From Orobanche coerulescens (lineage: Eukaryota > Streptophyta > Magnoliopsida > Lamiales > Orobanchaceae), in contig CM065814.1 of assembly GCA_033398695.1 (NCBI GenBank), positions 19,154,358-19,218,357 on the forward strand: a stretch of 64,000 nucleotides of DNA, given 5' to 3'. Positions 1 through 11,699 of this stretch are shown here, one piece after another. The notes beneath the pieces were generated by a model. The model had not been told where the DNA came from. It made no database searches and saw only the letters and a program-made list of their open reading frames with translations. The translations under genes and the position numbers were made by a program. How positions within the stretch are numbered: position 1 is the stretch's first letter; each line of letters opens with the position of its first letter.

Positions 1-940
1 GGGAAGTCTTTCATTGTGTTTGATTTGTTTATTTGTTTCAATGTTTTGTCATATCATATTTGAGGTGATCCAGGATGGATTAAGGATTTACGTTGCGAGT
101 AGTATGTGGAGAGGAGTTTTTATCAGAGTCTATATATTTGAGATTTTGGAACTCTATCGTGTGGTTTTCTGATGGAATATCAGTGGATATTGGTGACGAG
201 CCGAAGTGGTATGCAGGAGTATGGATATGGACAAGCATTTGCATAAAATCCATTTTATTTAATCGTGTGTATTCGAAAAGAATTTTTATCGAGAACTTGG
301 CACCAGCGAGCCGATTTAATTTTTAAAATTGATTTTGTGGTCTTACGAAAATTTATGTTTTGAGTTTTCAAACTCTTGAAAGAACTTTCGAAAATTGTCT
401 TCGCGACAAGATATATGATTTCAAACTGGTTTTGAAAATGTGATTGATATACATACGCATTTAGTGCATCGGGCATATCATATCGATGGTACAAGGAAAA
501 GAGATTCGAAGTTTAGTATGGTAGATTGGTTATGCAAGGATGATCGGTTGATTGATCAGATAAGAGAAATATACTGCGTATTGTAGATTCATGTGCAGGA
601 TGTAATTTTGGAACTTTGAACTTTGTAAAACCGGGGCGTATGTGCTATGTGAGTCCATTGGTGCGGTAGTAGCGCAATCTTACCATAGTGATCTTTGAAT
701 AATTTCTTTGTAAGTGTAAATTTGGGTATGGTGACCCCATGCTGGTTGTTTTGAATATTGAGTGGTCGTTCCCACTCCTTGTATGAATTGGTACGTTCGT
801 CGGTTTGCGATTCGTTATTCGTATGCCGAGGGAAATGTTCGACAGTTGGGTATGTTTATTGAGATCTACTGTACGTGATTGATTTGTCGTTTTGAGAATG
901 TTATTCTTTCGTATATCTGTTTCTGTGGTTCTGTGTTGAT

Positions 941-1110
941 CGTGTTGGAGTTTACCGTGTGAAGGTGTTCTCGATTTTCGTTGATCGTTCGTCGGTAATA
1001 TTGGAGTTTATCATGTTGATGATATTCTCGAGTGTGTTTTGACCTCTGGTTGGTCATATTGGAATTTATCATGTCGATGATAAATTCGGTTGATTGTTGA
1101 TCATTCTTGG
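941..1110 (+). repeat. Tandem repeat, about 57 bp x3, in E1 internal DNA
   Basis: Three diverged units begin near 942, 999 and 1056. Each has the form TTGGAGTTTATCATG followed by GATGATATTCTCGA or a variant. No coding potential is recognised. Confidence 0.6.
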
Positions 1111-1819
1111 TGATCATCTGAGCGTTCGGATTTTGTGTTGATGTTTCGGGATTCGTGTCGTTGTTTTGGGCAGTTGTTTTGCAGATGTATTGTGTATTAT
1201 TCGTCTTATCGAAATTGGGACTTGATTATGGAATCGGGCAGACAAGATTTGATTCGGGCAGATTGTTTCATCCGAAGATGATATATTTTGTTGAGACTCA
1301 GGGAATTGTGATCGTAAGCGTATTGAGACTATACAGTGAGATCGCTTGCTAGTATCTCAGGAGATCGTCGACCTGTGTATTTGTAAGTATGCTTGTTTGG
1401 TTATTCGGTGATGACGATAATTGATCGTTGTCGTGATGGTTATTTTGGGTTGGAAGGTATGTTTGTTTATTTTACGACGGATTGCAACTTTCGAGGACGA
1501 AACTTATTTTAAGTGGTGTAGAATGTAATATCCGGAATTTCTACTACTGTTGTTTGATATTATCTTATCCGAGTTATATTGTACAACGTGGAATCTGTAC
1601 AGCAGGGATAAAATAAATAAAGGACTGAGATGTCAGTATCGGTATAATTGTCGTATCTGGTCGACAGTTACATTTGAGGATATCGTGTATCAGGTTATCG
1701 TACTTTCGAAATAGAGTATATCGTATAAGAATGTTATGGATTCGATATGTATTCGAAGTGTATATGTGTTTTCGGTATGTCGAGACAAAGCAGATTGGAA
1801 ATGGCTAAGTGTAACATTA

Positions 1820-2320
1820 TTAGCGCACGCTAATAATCATGAGTAGCGCACGCTATCGCGGCAGGATTACCGCACGCTACGGATATAAGATAACGACGCT
1901 AATACAACCGATCGGAAGGAATCTACGCGTGGATCGTGCCACTTTCGGCGCACGTTCGATAAGTCAACGGATGTTGTAATGTAGTGTTAGCGCACGCTAA
2001 TGCATGTTGATTAGCGCACGCTAACTATATATCGGCCAACAGGAATCTTGGCTTTATTGGTTGATTTCGTGGTGGGGTCACGAGCATCTTCGTGGTAGGT
2101 GTAGATCGTAGCAAGTCAATCGTATTAGCGCACGCTAAGGTAAATGACTTGCGACGCTAGGCAGATGTTTTACGACGTTAATGCATGGGCATTACATACG
2201 TAAGCTAGTTTACGAAGCAAGGCGGTAGCCTCTGGGCTGAGATAGCGCACGCTAACAAAGTCGATTAGCGCACGCTAAGGCGGTAGCGCACGCTAAACAT
2301 GAGATGTTAGCGCACGCTAA
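1820..2320 (+). promoter_or_regulatory. Cluster of TTAGCGCACGCTAA palindromes upstream of the E1 TATA box
   Basis: Exact copies of this 14-mer start at 1820, 1987, 2011, 2125, 2265 and 2307. One-base variants start near 1843, 2242 and 2283, and weaker forms lie near 1869 and 1892. TTAGCG and CGCTAA are inverted repeats around a 2 bp CA centre. The last copy ends 10 bp before a TATA box. The position suggests a promoter-proximal array, possibly bound by a dimeric protein; binding is inference. Confidence 0.75.
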
Positions 2321-2330
2321 TAATGAATAT

Positions 2331-2337
2331 TATAAAA
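2331..2337 (+). promoter_or_regulatory. E1 LTR TATA box
   Basis: TATAAAAGGGG directly follows the palindrome array. A pyrimidine-rich stretch and a GAGAGAGAG leader-like region at 2370-2400 follow, as expected around a transcription start. Confidence 0.6.
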
Positions 2338-3001
2338 GGGGATGTAAGGGTGTTATGAAGCATTTCGTCCATTCCTTCCTTGCAACCGAGAGAGAGAGTT
2401 TTTAGAAAGAGGTTTGAGGTCTCAAACACTGAGAGATGGTAATCTTTAACAACATTAGATTGAGAGCTTGGATTCAAGCCTTGTTCTTCAAGTTGTTCAT
2501 GATTCTTTGGATGGATTTCTAGTGTTCTTCTTTTGGTCTGCCTAAACCAGGTAATCTTTGTATTCCTTTGTTAATGGTTCGTTTTTCTTGGATGATTTCA
2601 TGTAAGGAGCATGTTGGATAATCATATGATGATGTTATATGAGATTCAATGGAATTTTGATAAGAGTTTTGGATGTTAGTTAAGTTTCTTCATACTATAA
2701 GGTTGTTGATTCATTTAACCCGATCTAAGAAGGATTTCTGAATCTTGGTAATTATATTGGTCGATTTAGATGAGATGAATCATGATACTAGGTTGAATTC
2801 CAGATTTAGCATGATACGATCCTTGTTATCGAGTCGGTTTGATTGTTGATGTTGTTATTGATATATGGACATTGACATGATCATGGTGATAATTATGGGG
2901 TCGTTTATCTTCAAGAGATATGGAGATTTATGTCTTCCTTCATTCGGTTTCGTAGTCGCAAGATGTGAGTCGATGTTTGGAATGCATGCCACTGAACAGC
3001 A

Positions 3002-3084
3002 TTAGCGCACGCTAAGCTTATTGGCTAGCGCACGCTAACAGGACAACTTAGCGCACGCTACGTTATGCGTTTAACGTGCGCTAA
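3002..3084 (+). promoter_or_regulatory. Second group of the E1 palindrome, downstream of the TATA box
   Basis: TTAGCGCACGCTAA occurs at 3002-3015. One-base variants lie at 3025-3038 and 3048-3061, and a form with reversed centre (TTAACGTGCGCTAA) at 3071-3084. The group lies about 0.7 kb downstream of the TATA box, in what would be the transcribed leader. Confidence 0.65.
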
Positions 3085-3910
3085 GTAGGCAGACAGTGCA
3101 GTATTTTTGTGTTTTGATTATGAATTCGTGATGGTTTGATTTGGTTTGTTCTGACTGCGTTTATTCGAGGTTGTGTGAACCGTTGAGTTCGATTGGTTAG
3201 TTTTGTCGGTTGTTGATTGTTATCGGATGTATGTTATTTGATTACTTCGATAGGTTGAGATTATTGATCGGCGATTATAACCGGATGTTGCGGTCGTGTT
3301 CGAGCGTGTTCGTGAATTGCATGGTCAGGGACGAGGAGCTCGTAGACGAAGGCATTGAGACTGGTAGCGGCTTCATCATCATCGTATCGATATCGAGGCA
3401 AGTTATTACTTGCTCAGTTATAATATTTAATTAATGGTTTCAGTTTCATTTCGTTTATAATGCATATAGTGATGATTATTATTGTGAACTCTGGGTATTC
3501 GGATCGCATATCGTTCTTTCGATTCTGGGAGGTAAATCATAATGTATATGCTTTATCTCAGTTATTGGTATGTTCGAGTATCGAGGTTACATTATGGTAA
3601 AGACGAGGATATGAGTATCTATAGTTCATTGTACGTTTGGATCGCCGAGCATTGAGGATAATCGTCGGTGATGATTGGACATCGAGGTTGCTCCCGAAGG
3701 ACTCGGGGCAAGTATTCCATATTGATTATGGTTTAATGTTATTTATTTTGGTCTCGTACATTTTCTTTCATGTTGTTGAACATGAAGTCATCCTAGTAAA
3801 TTGTCATGTTGTCGTGCATGTTATGTTGTTCATGTTGATGAACATGTTGATTTGCATATGTGTATGCATATTGTGTTGTTTATGTTGTGTAAATAATTCG
3901 ATGGGATTAT

Positions 3911-4235
3911 GAGGATCTATGCTGAGGGCACTGGATCGAATGTCCATCATGCGTTGGTTCGACGGGATCATCATGAGGATCTATGCTGAGGGCGCTGGAT
4001 CGTTGGACAGGTTTTCCACCATGCGTTGGTTCGACGGGATCATCATGGGGATCTATGTTGAGGGCGCTGGATCGTTGGATTACCAGTATTGTGTTGATGG
4101 AATCTTGTGAATTCGCATCATTGATTTTAGCATGTGCTATTGTTCATATGTGTATGGTTGGTTATCCACCTTATGCTGATCTGATAGGATCAACAAAGGG
4201 ATCTATGCTGAGGGCGCTGGATCGTCGGATTTCCA
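3911..4235 (+). repeat. Tandem repeat, about 65-73 bp, in the E1 LTR
   Basis: GGATCTATGCTGAGGGC with CTGGATCG recurs near 3912, 3975, 4048 and 4199. The first three are in tandem, separated by CATGCGTTGGTTCGACGGGATC. Similar GACGGG-rich repeats lie in the downstream half of the E8 and E3 LTRs, so this is probably a lineage feature of the transcribed LTR part. Confidence 0.7.
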
Positions 4236-5170
4236 TTGAGTATACATGATTGTTCTTGTTGTGATCATATTGACGTGGTCATATGAGTATGCAATTGTAG
4301 GTCTTGTGTTAGGACAGTGTTCGTATTGCATTGTTCTGATCTCGGATTAGACTGATATGATTGTCGTGGCACTTCATATCTTGAGGTATATTCCGTATTT
4401 CCTTTGGTATTTGTCTTTGATGGACAATCGGTTATCGTTTTGGGATTTGATGATGTTATTCGATGGATCGTATTGGTCAGAAATAGTATATTTCTGTATC
4501 GTGAGTTGGTGATGATAGTTTGAGAATCTTGAGTATTGTTTGAGGTACAATACAGATATTATGTTCGAGTTTATTGGTTAATCGAGTACAGGATGCGAAA
4601 TGTGATAATGGTTATTCTGATGAGAATTTCTTGAGTAAGTAAAGTTATGGCGGTAAGATTACGTTGGTCGTATTCTTATGTTGTATTCTCATTGGTATGT
4701 AATTATTAATGTCTTGTGACGGTTATCATTGTTGGATATTATGGCTGACCCCTTCGTGGGATTTATTTTTAGGTTCTTGGAGTATCGAGCTTGTAGCGGT
4801 CGTGAAGAGATGAGCTTCCCGGAGGATACTGGCTAGGACATGTTCTGTGCATTGAGTTTCTTGATTGGTTCTTGTATTCCGCTGCGTGAGTATTTTGAGA
4901 CGCTCTTTTGGTATCTGGTAACTGAGGTTACTTTGGAAACCATTTTCTAAACTTTTGAGTTTCGGCCGTTTGGCCTTGTTATTTCAAATGAGTTTTTCCG
5001 GTTTTGATAAATGGATTTTTATAAGTCTTTGTGAATTTTTTTTACAGATAGCACCGTCGTTGGCCTCTTGGGCATTTGTAAATGTTTGCGAAAATTTCAT
5101 TTAGCCTTGTGGGTTCCATATCGGGGCCCACGGCGCTGTAATATTTCCGGTTAAATCTGGGGGTGTTACA

Positions 5171-6245
5171 AATAATCCTTCAATAATCCAATGAATAATC
5201 AAACATATCCATAATCATGTGTATATCACTCCATACAACATGATCTTAACATCCAAAACATCATAACTCAATACAAAATCGAAATCTAAGATGTTGAAGA
5301 AATTACCTCTTGAAGATCCAAGCACTTTTGATCCGAAGAACACGCGTTAGATCGACTATCCGGGCTTCACGATCGAAAGGAGATGAAGAAAATCAAACAC
5401 TCAAGTGATAGATGATGGGAAGTCTCCCCCCTCAAGCCCTCTCTCTCGTATGGTTGAAGAAAAGGGAAAAAATGAATTGATCTCGCTGAAAAAACACAAT
5501 TATAGTGCTTACTGCACTGTGTGCCGCGGCACAGGGCCAAAACTGCCCCCAGTGATCGGCAGCGTGCCGCGGCCCGGACGAGTGTGCCGCGGCAGTGACT
5601 CGGCAGTGTGCCGCGGCCCTGTTGGCATGAGCCGCGGCCCTCGGTACAGACGGGTTGGCCAGAAATTTGCAACATGAGTATGCCGCGGCCCGGACAAGTG
5701 TGCCGCGGCAGTGACTCGACAGTGTGTCGCGGCCCTGCCGGCATGTGCCGCGGCCCACGGTACAGGCTATTCGGCCAAAACTGGAAAATGTGTGTGCCGC
5801 GGCGCACACTCCTTGTGCCGCGGCCCACACCCCCCTTGGGTCCTAAAATGATGAAAAATGATCCGGGAAGAGAATAAAAGCAATAGGAATCAATATTTGG
5901 GAAACAATAACACGAAATGGAAGTACGTAAACCCCAAAACGGTGGTTCCAAGCCATGATTACAAGGGTTTGCCCAACAAAACACAATTTGAACAATGAGG
6001 AGATTAGAAATGACATGAACTCCAATGTCAACAACGACTAATGAATCAATTACCACGATCAAGATAATACTCTTGTCTCGATTCCCGAGTAAGGTTGAAA
6101 CAATGAATAATATCGATGCACAACTCGAAGTTATTCCGAACGGTGAACACAGATGAATGATTATTAACAAGTGAAAAATTACATAGTGACAATTACCGAA
6201 TGAAATTACTGAATGATAATGACTGAATTACGACCGGGTATTACA
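5171..6245 (-). repeat. E2 3' LTR, partial
   Basis: It aligns throughout with 13530-14557 of the E2 5' LTR; the part matching 12194-13529 is missing because E1 lies there. On the minus strand it starts TGTAATACCCGG at 6245. It differs from the 5' LTR by substitutions and by an extra unit of roughly 60 bp in the palindrome array around 5690-5755. Confidence 0.85.
5521..5825 (-). promoter_or_regulatory. GTGCCGCGGCAC palindrome array, E2 3' LTR
   Basis: About eleven copies of a GCCGCGGC core lie in 300 bp. Examples are a perfect 12 bp palindrome at 5521-5532 and forms near 5570, 5585, 5610, 5630, 5682, 5702, 5748, 5797 and 5815. On the minus strand the array precedes a weak TATA-like CTATAATTG at 5497-5505. 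The array is rich in CpG and lacks stop codons, which produces long chance ORFs on both strands. Confidence 0.7.
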
Positions 6246-6262
6246 TACACCCCCCCTTAAAA
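6246..6262 (-). other. E2 polypurine tract
   Basis: On the minus strand AAGGGGGGGTGTA lies directly against the start of the 3' LTR. This is the expected plus-strand primer site. Confidence 0.75.
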
Positions 6263-6279
6263 GAGTTTTGTCCCCGAAA

Positions 6280-7269
6280 CTAAGGGTCAAACAACTCGGG
6301 ATAACTCTCCCGCATACTATCCTCGGTTTCCCAAGTAGCCTCTTCGACTCCGTGTCTAGACCACTGAATTTTAACCAAAGGAATCGCCTTATTCCTCAAC
6401 TGTTTGATTCGCCGCTCTAAGACTCGTATGGGACGCTCCTCATATGAATGATCATCTGCGATCTCGATTTCGTCGAACTGAAGTATGTGACTCGGGTCGG
6501 CAACATACTTCCGTAGTTGAGAGACGTGAAACACATTATGAATTCAGCTCAACGCCGAAGGTAAAGCCAATCGATAAGCTAGCTCGCCTACTCGTTCCAA
6601 AATCTCAAACGGTCCAATAAATCTCGGACTCAATTTCCCACGTTTTCCGAAACGGAAAATACCTCGACTCGGGGCTACCTTGACCAAAACGTGGTCACCC
6701 GTCTCGAACTCTAGTGGTCGACGACGATTGTCTGCATAAGATTTCTGTCGACTCTGAGCGGTCAACAAACGACTCCTGATCAAAGCTACCTTCTCACGGG
6801 CGGCTATAAGCATATCGGGCTCGGTGCCGATTAATTCGGATAGGTCATCCCAACACAAAGGAGATCGACAACGACGACCGTGCAATGCCTCGTAAGGTGC
6901 CATCTTAATCGAAGCATGCCAACTATTATTATACGTGAACTCGATCAATGGTAGTTGGGCTTCCCAATCGTCTTTCCAATCGAGGACGCATGCCCTCAAC
7001 ATGTCCTCTAATGTTTGAATAGTCCTCTTTGATTGCCCGTCGGACTGAGGATGAAAAGCGGTACTGAGATTAAGCTGAGTTCCCATAGCACGATGAACTA
7101 ATTTCCAAGAATGAGACACAAACCGTCCGTCACGATCGGAAACGATACTTTTAGGAGTACCATGCAGTCTCACTATCTCTTTGATTAATAATTGGGCAAG
7201 TCTCTCGGGACCCCAAGTATCCTTAATCTCAAGGAAATGAGATGATTTAGTTAAGCGGTCCACAATCAC
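6280..7269 (-). pseudogene. E2 integrase (C-terminal half) and chromodomain
   Basis: Reading down the minus strand from 7269, the integrase core continues with VDRLTKSSHFL, then SIVSDRDGRFVS (second catalytic Asp) and HPQSDGQSKRTIQ. In the last segment the expected catalytic Glu after SDGQ is replaced (SK instead of SE). The GPY-like C-terminal region (PRFIGPFEILERVGELAYRLALP) follows. A break at about 6540 separates FHVSQLRKYV and a chromodomain-like tail with VKIQWSRHGVEEATWE. The chromodomain directs chromovirus integration in related elements. The MITE at 7270 removes continuity with the first half. Confidence 0.85.
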
Positions 7270-7957
7270 TAGACCTGGCAAACGGGCGGGCTCGGCCCAA
7301 ACGGGCAAAACAGGCGGGCGAATCGAAATTTGGCCAAAAGGCCGGTTTTTGGGCCAAATATTAGGCCGTGGCCCTGCCGGCCAAGCCGGTTCTACCATGA
7401 GCCTCGACTCTTTTTTTTTAAATATTATTTCTGAATAAATATAGAAATATTTTTCGATCCGTAATTATTATATTATTCACTATACTATCAAAATCAATTA
7501 AATAAATGTACAATTATTTTTATTTGATAATTATATTATTTACTACACTACCACAATCAGAAGACAAATATATAAATATTTTTATTTGATCATCATTTCA
7601 TTTATCACTACTACTTTCTTATAAAAATCATAAAATAATATTATTATTGATATGAGATACTACAAAGTAATCACAAAGTCCCATAAAAAATAAAACTACA
7701 TCAATAATTAACATATAGATGTAATCTAATCTAACAAATAAGGAAAAATTTTAAATATTTAATTTAATTATAACATAAATTTTTATAAAAAAAAAAAAGC
7801 TGTAGGCGGGCCGCATGGCCGGGCCTCAGGCGGGCCAAATCTGGGCCGGGCCAAAAAGGCCCGATTTTTTTTGGGCCAAAAATATGAAGCCCAATGCCCG
7901 CCCAAAAACGGGCGGGCTGGCCCGGCCCGCGGGCCTGGGCCTATTTTGCCAGGTCTA
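7270..7957. mobile_element. Non-autonomous hAT element (MITE), 688 bp
   Basis: It has terminal inverted repeats TAGACCTGGCAAA and TTTTGCCAGGTCTA. A perfect 8 bp target duplication ACAATCAC lies at 7262-7269 and 7958-7965. GGGCGGGC/GGCCCG-rich subterminal regions surround an AT-rich middle. An 8 bp duplication and TAG-type ends are hallmarks of hAT. There is no transposase, so it is mobilised in trans if at all. It splits the E2 integrase. Confidence 0.92.
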
Positions 7958-7965
7958 ACAATCAC

Positions 7966-8883
7966 CCAGATCGTATTCATGCCACGACGACTCGTCGGCA
8001 AACTCGTGATGAAATCCATAGAAATGTCTTCCCACTTCCATTCTGGAATAGGGAGAGGTTTCAGCATACCCGTCAGTCGCTATTGTTCAATCTTGACTTG
8101 TTGACAAGTTAAGCATCTCGAAACAAATTCCGCGACTTCTCGCTTCATATTACTCCACCAGTAATTTTGGTTCAAGTCCTTGTACATCTTGCTAGACCCC
8201 GGATGAACAGAATAAGGGGTAGCATGAGCTTCTCTCAAAATCAAGTTTTTCAACTCGTCATTCGCCGATACGCACAACCGATTCTTAAAACGCAAAAGTC
8301 CATCCTCGTGGATCACAAAGCCAGGGGCTTTCCCTTGAGCCACATCCTCACGGATGCGCAACAGTGATGGGTCTGAACCCTGATTCTCTCTGATCGCCTC
8401 CTCAAGTGACGATGAAATCTCTAACATGCAAAGTTGCCCTTGAACTCGCTGAAGCCAGATCTCGATCTCGGGTCTAAGGAATTCCTGCTGAAGCTCCTTC
8501 TGAACTGTTAAACGAGCAAGCATCTGCTCCTGAACGGACTTACGACTCAAGGCGTCGGCGACAATGTTCGCCTTGCCCGGGTGGTAAAGGATCTCGATAT
8601 CATAATCTTTGATTAGTTCTAACCACCGCCTCTGTCGCATATTTAACTCCTTCTGAGTAAATATATACTTCAAACTCTTGTGATCAGTTAAGATCTGACA
8701 GGTGACGCCATAAAGGTAATGACGCCAAATTTTCAACGCGAAAACCACGGTTGCTAACTCCAGGTCGTGGGTCGGATAATTAACCTCGTAAGGTCTCAAT
8801 TGCCGTGAAGCATAAGTAATAACCTTCCCATTTTGCATGAGTACACATCCGAGACCCTGCCCGGACGCATCACTATAAACCAC
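7966..8883 (-). pseudogene. E2 RNase H and integrase N-terminus
   Basis: From 8883 downward: RNase H ([72 protein letters not shown]), then the integrase zinc finger (H-x-H region near [15 protein letters not shown], and CLTCQQVK). An in-frame TAG at about 8080 interrupts it. The start of the integrase core follows ([26 protein letters not shown]) up to the MITE junction. The product would process the RNA-DNA hybrid and insert cDNA. Confidence 0.85.
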
Positions 8884-10729
8884 AAATTTCCGTCCCTTGC
8901 GGCAAGGAAAGTACAGGTGCTGAAACTAACTGGCTCTTGAGTTCCGCAAAACTCCGTTGACACGCGTCGGACCACGTGTATTTCTTATCCTTTCGCAAAA
9001 GGTTCGTCAATGGTTGAACGATTTTAGAAAATCCTTCCACAAACCGCCGATAATAACCGGCTAATCCGAGAAAGCTTCGGATTTCCTTAACATTCTTCGG
9101 AGGTAACCAATCTTGGATAGCCTTCGTCTTCTGAGGATCAACGCGCACTCCATCTGATGAAATTACATGCCCGAGAAAAGTCACTTCGGACATCCAGAAC
9201 TCACACTTGAAAAACTTTCCATAAAGTTGCTCTCGTCTTAACACGTCGAGAACCTGATGAAGATGAACCTCGTGTTCCTCTCGGTTACGAGAATAAATCA
9301 AAATGTCATCGATGAAGACAACAACAAACTGATCCAAAAAGTTGATGAAAACCCGATTCATTAACTTCATGAATACCGCAGGTGCATTAGTCAATCCAAA
9401 CGGCATAACCACAAACTCATAATGACCATAGCGTGTTCGAAACGCCGTCCTCGCGATATCCGACTCTCGAATCCGCAAGTGATGATATCCGGATCTTAAG
9501 TTGATCTTGGAAAATACTGAAGCTCCCTGAAGTTGATCCAAAAGATCATCGATATGGGGTAAAGGATACTTATTCTTGATCGTCACCCGGTTCAACTCCC
9601 GATAATCAATACACAAGCGAAAAAAACCATCATTCTTCTTGACAAACAACACCGGTGCTCCCCACGGGGACGCACTCGGTCGGATATAACCTTTCTCGAA
9701 CAATTCCTCAAGTTGATTCTTCAACTCCTGCATTTCGGTCGGGGCCATCCGGTACGGTGCCTTCGATATTGGAGATGTACCAGGCTCCAACTCAATCGTG
9801 AATTCCACATCTCTCTGTGGAGGCAAACCAGGTAACTCGTCTGGAAATACGTCGGTATATTCTCTCACTACCGGAATATCCGCCAACATTATTGGCGATT
9901 TCTCGGTTTTAGTCATATAGCACCAATAACCAATACACCCCTGATTGAGTAATCTCACTGCTTTCATCAAATTAATAACTCTTCCAGAACAGTTGGGATT
10001 ACCTCCCTGAAACACACATTCGACCCCATCGTCTGAAATGATAGTGACCATACGCTTACGGACACTAATGATGGCATCATGACGATCCATCCAATCAATA
10101 CCCAAAATGACGTCGTCTCTCGGTAAATCTACCACGATTAGGTCTGCTAGCCATACACGGACCTGAAGCTGAATCGGACAATTCTGAACCTCACGATTTC
10201 CGATAATTCGTCTACCATCAGGTAGACCAATGACATAAGGCTCACAACTAGTAGCACTACCCAGACGTAGTCTACTCAAACATGACTCGGAAATGAATGA
10301 ATGTGATGCACCAGTATTAAAAAGGGTACACACGGGTTGAGATAGAATATCGAGTGTACCTGAGATCATCCAGGCCTCTAGATCATCGGTCTTCTTCATC
10401 TCATAAATCCGGGGCTCGCTAGTCCCGGCACCGGACGCTCTCGTCTGTTGGCTATATGCTCCACCTTTATTCGCTCCTGTCATTTTAAACGATGCTGACT
10501 GAGTAGCTTGATTTTGAACAGCTGACTGTTTTGGGGCCTGAGATGACGCCGGAGTAGATTTGGAGTCCCTACCGCAAAAATGGGCCTTATGCCCAGCAAT
10601 CCCACAGTTATGACACGTGACAGACTGTCTCGGACACTTGGTGCTGACATGACCAAGGTCCCCACAGTTAAAATAGGTGATGGCCGAACTGGCCGCTCGT
10701 GATTGAGATTCCGCGGGTTTAGGCATCAC
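8873..10729 (-). pseudogene. E2 gag zinc knuckles, protease and reverse transcriptase
   Basis: This is a 618-codon open stretch on the minus strand. Residues near 20-55 hold two CCHC knuckles ([12 protein letters not shown] and [14 protein letters not shown]). The aspartic protease region has [12 protein letters not shown], where the catalytic Asp of the usual D-[ST]-G-A is Asn. The reverse transcriptase has the [28 protein letters not shown] and FIDDILIYS motifs. Its first catalytic Asp also appears as Asn ([10 protein letters not shown] instead of FSKID). Both changes fit G-to-A transitions. The last frame runs to the RNase H border and overlaps the next segment by 11 bp, consistent with a frameshift. 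Confidence 0.88.
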
Positions 10730-11699
10730 AAGAGGTCGCTCAGAAAAAGTAGAGCCCGCACGAGGTTTCTTGAAAGTGGCCTGACTGCCGTCAGACTGAT
10801 TACGGTTCTTAGACTTCTTTCTAGCAGATGAAGGTTGCTGCTTAGCAATCTCCTTAGCAGTAAGCTCATAGGTAAGAGCTTTCTCAATGAATTAGGCCAA
10901 CGTGGTGCAATTATGATTAAGCAACTATAGTCTCATACGGGGTTTCAGCCTCTTGCTGAAATACTTAATCTTATCCGCCTCGGAATGAATGATAGATGAG
11001 GTGAACGGAAGAAGTTCCGGAAATTTCTCGGCAATGGCGAGAACATCCTCGTCTGCTGAGGGGTCGGGAGTGAGTAATCGATGACTTGGCCTCTCTGAGT
11101 GGGGCCGGATAATACCTCTCCATCATGAGAGTCTTGAATTGATCCCAAGTACATGATCCGTCGGTGGGCTTCAACGATAACCACCAAGAATGAGCTCTCT
11201 TACCCAGGTAGTAAGCCGCAACTGAAACTTTGTGTCCATCGGGACACTCTACCATAGCAAATAACTTCTCGAAATGTTCGAGCCAATGAACAATATCCGC
11301 CGGCTCAGATGAGCCTTCAAAAGTAGGTGGCCTTTGGCGAGAGATGTCGCCGATGATACTGCTCACATTCCTCTCTTGCCTCTGAGGTGGCGGCGGAGGA
11401 GCCTGTTGATTTTGATTAGCTGAGTTATGCATCGTCTCCATTAGTTGTGCCATCTGCGTCATTTGGGCCATCATGCCCTGCATAAAAGCGAGTGGGTCAA
11501 CCCGAACACCTTCTGACTAAGCTGTGCCCCGGGTACGACTCCCCGATAGTGAATGATCACGTCCAGGTGAATGAGTGGCAGCGTCGCTGCTCGATGAATT
11601 AGCATTACTTCTCGCGTTCGCACGTGTATTCACATGAGCTCTCGGGATTCGGCCCGCACCACGGCCTCGTCCTCCTCGTCCTCTTCTTGCTCTCTCCAT
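10730..11699 (-). pseudogene. E2 gag, N-terminal and capsid part
   Basis: On the minus strand an Arg/Gly-rich start (MERARRGRGGRGRGAGRIPR) begins at 11699 and is cut by a stop at 11517. The retrotransposon gag domain follows from 11483 (RPPTFEGSSEPADIVHWLEHFEKLFAMVECPDGHKV, YYLGKRAHSWW, WDQFKTLMMERYYP). A frameshift near 11090 moves the rest of gag into another frame up to the zinc-knuckle segment. It would form the particle shell. A TCCTACTTCAG splice-acceptor-like sequence lies just before the start codon. Confidence 0.8.

Larger units (their letters stand above)
1..5170 (+). mobile_element. E1: 3' part of a long-LTR gypsy-type element
   Basis: The piece ends at 5170 with a gypsy-type LTR terminus (GGGGGTGTTACA). 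An LTR start (TGTAATATCCGG) lies at 1524, just after a polypurine-like stretch that resembles the 3' end of Tekay/Del elements (CGAGGACGAAAC at about 1493-1504). Bases 1-1523 should be internal sequence, but I find no integrase, chromodomain or other retroelement protein in either strand. E1 is therefore either a non-autonomous (LARD-like) derivative or heavily decayed. It appears inserted in the 3' LTR of E2: the E2 LTR resumes at 5171 and its missing part would lie left of the window. The 5' half of E1 is outside the window. Confidence 0.7.
1524..5170 (+). repeat. E1 3' LTR, 3.65 kb
   Basis: The LTR begins TGTAATATCCGG and ends GGGGGTGTTACA, giving TGTAA/TTACA termini. The last 70 bases carry the block seen in every Tekay-like LTR here: a CCT(T/G)GTGG segment, CACGGCGCTGTAATAT, then the terminus. 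It contains a palindrome array, a TATA box, a second small palindrome group and a 3' tandem repeat. It is long compared with the 2.0-2.5 kb LTRs of E2, E6 and E8. The boundaries come from the terminal motifs, because the partner LTR lies outside the window. Confidence 0.75.

Noticed and set aside
3919..4249. Repeat-containing small ORFs (MLRALDRW-type)
   Set aside because: They arise from the tandem repeat of the E1 LTR and have no other support.
5367..6170. 267-codon ORF on the minus strand, with a similar 229-codon ORF at 13793-14482
   Set aside because: Both lie in the E2 LTR copies. The palindrome array is GC-rich and stop-poor on both strands, and homology between the two is explained by LTR duplication.
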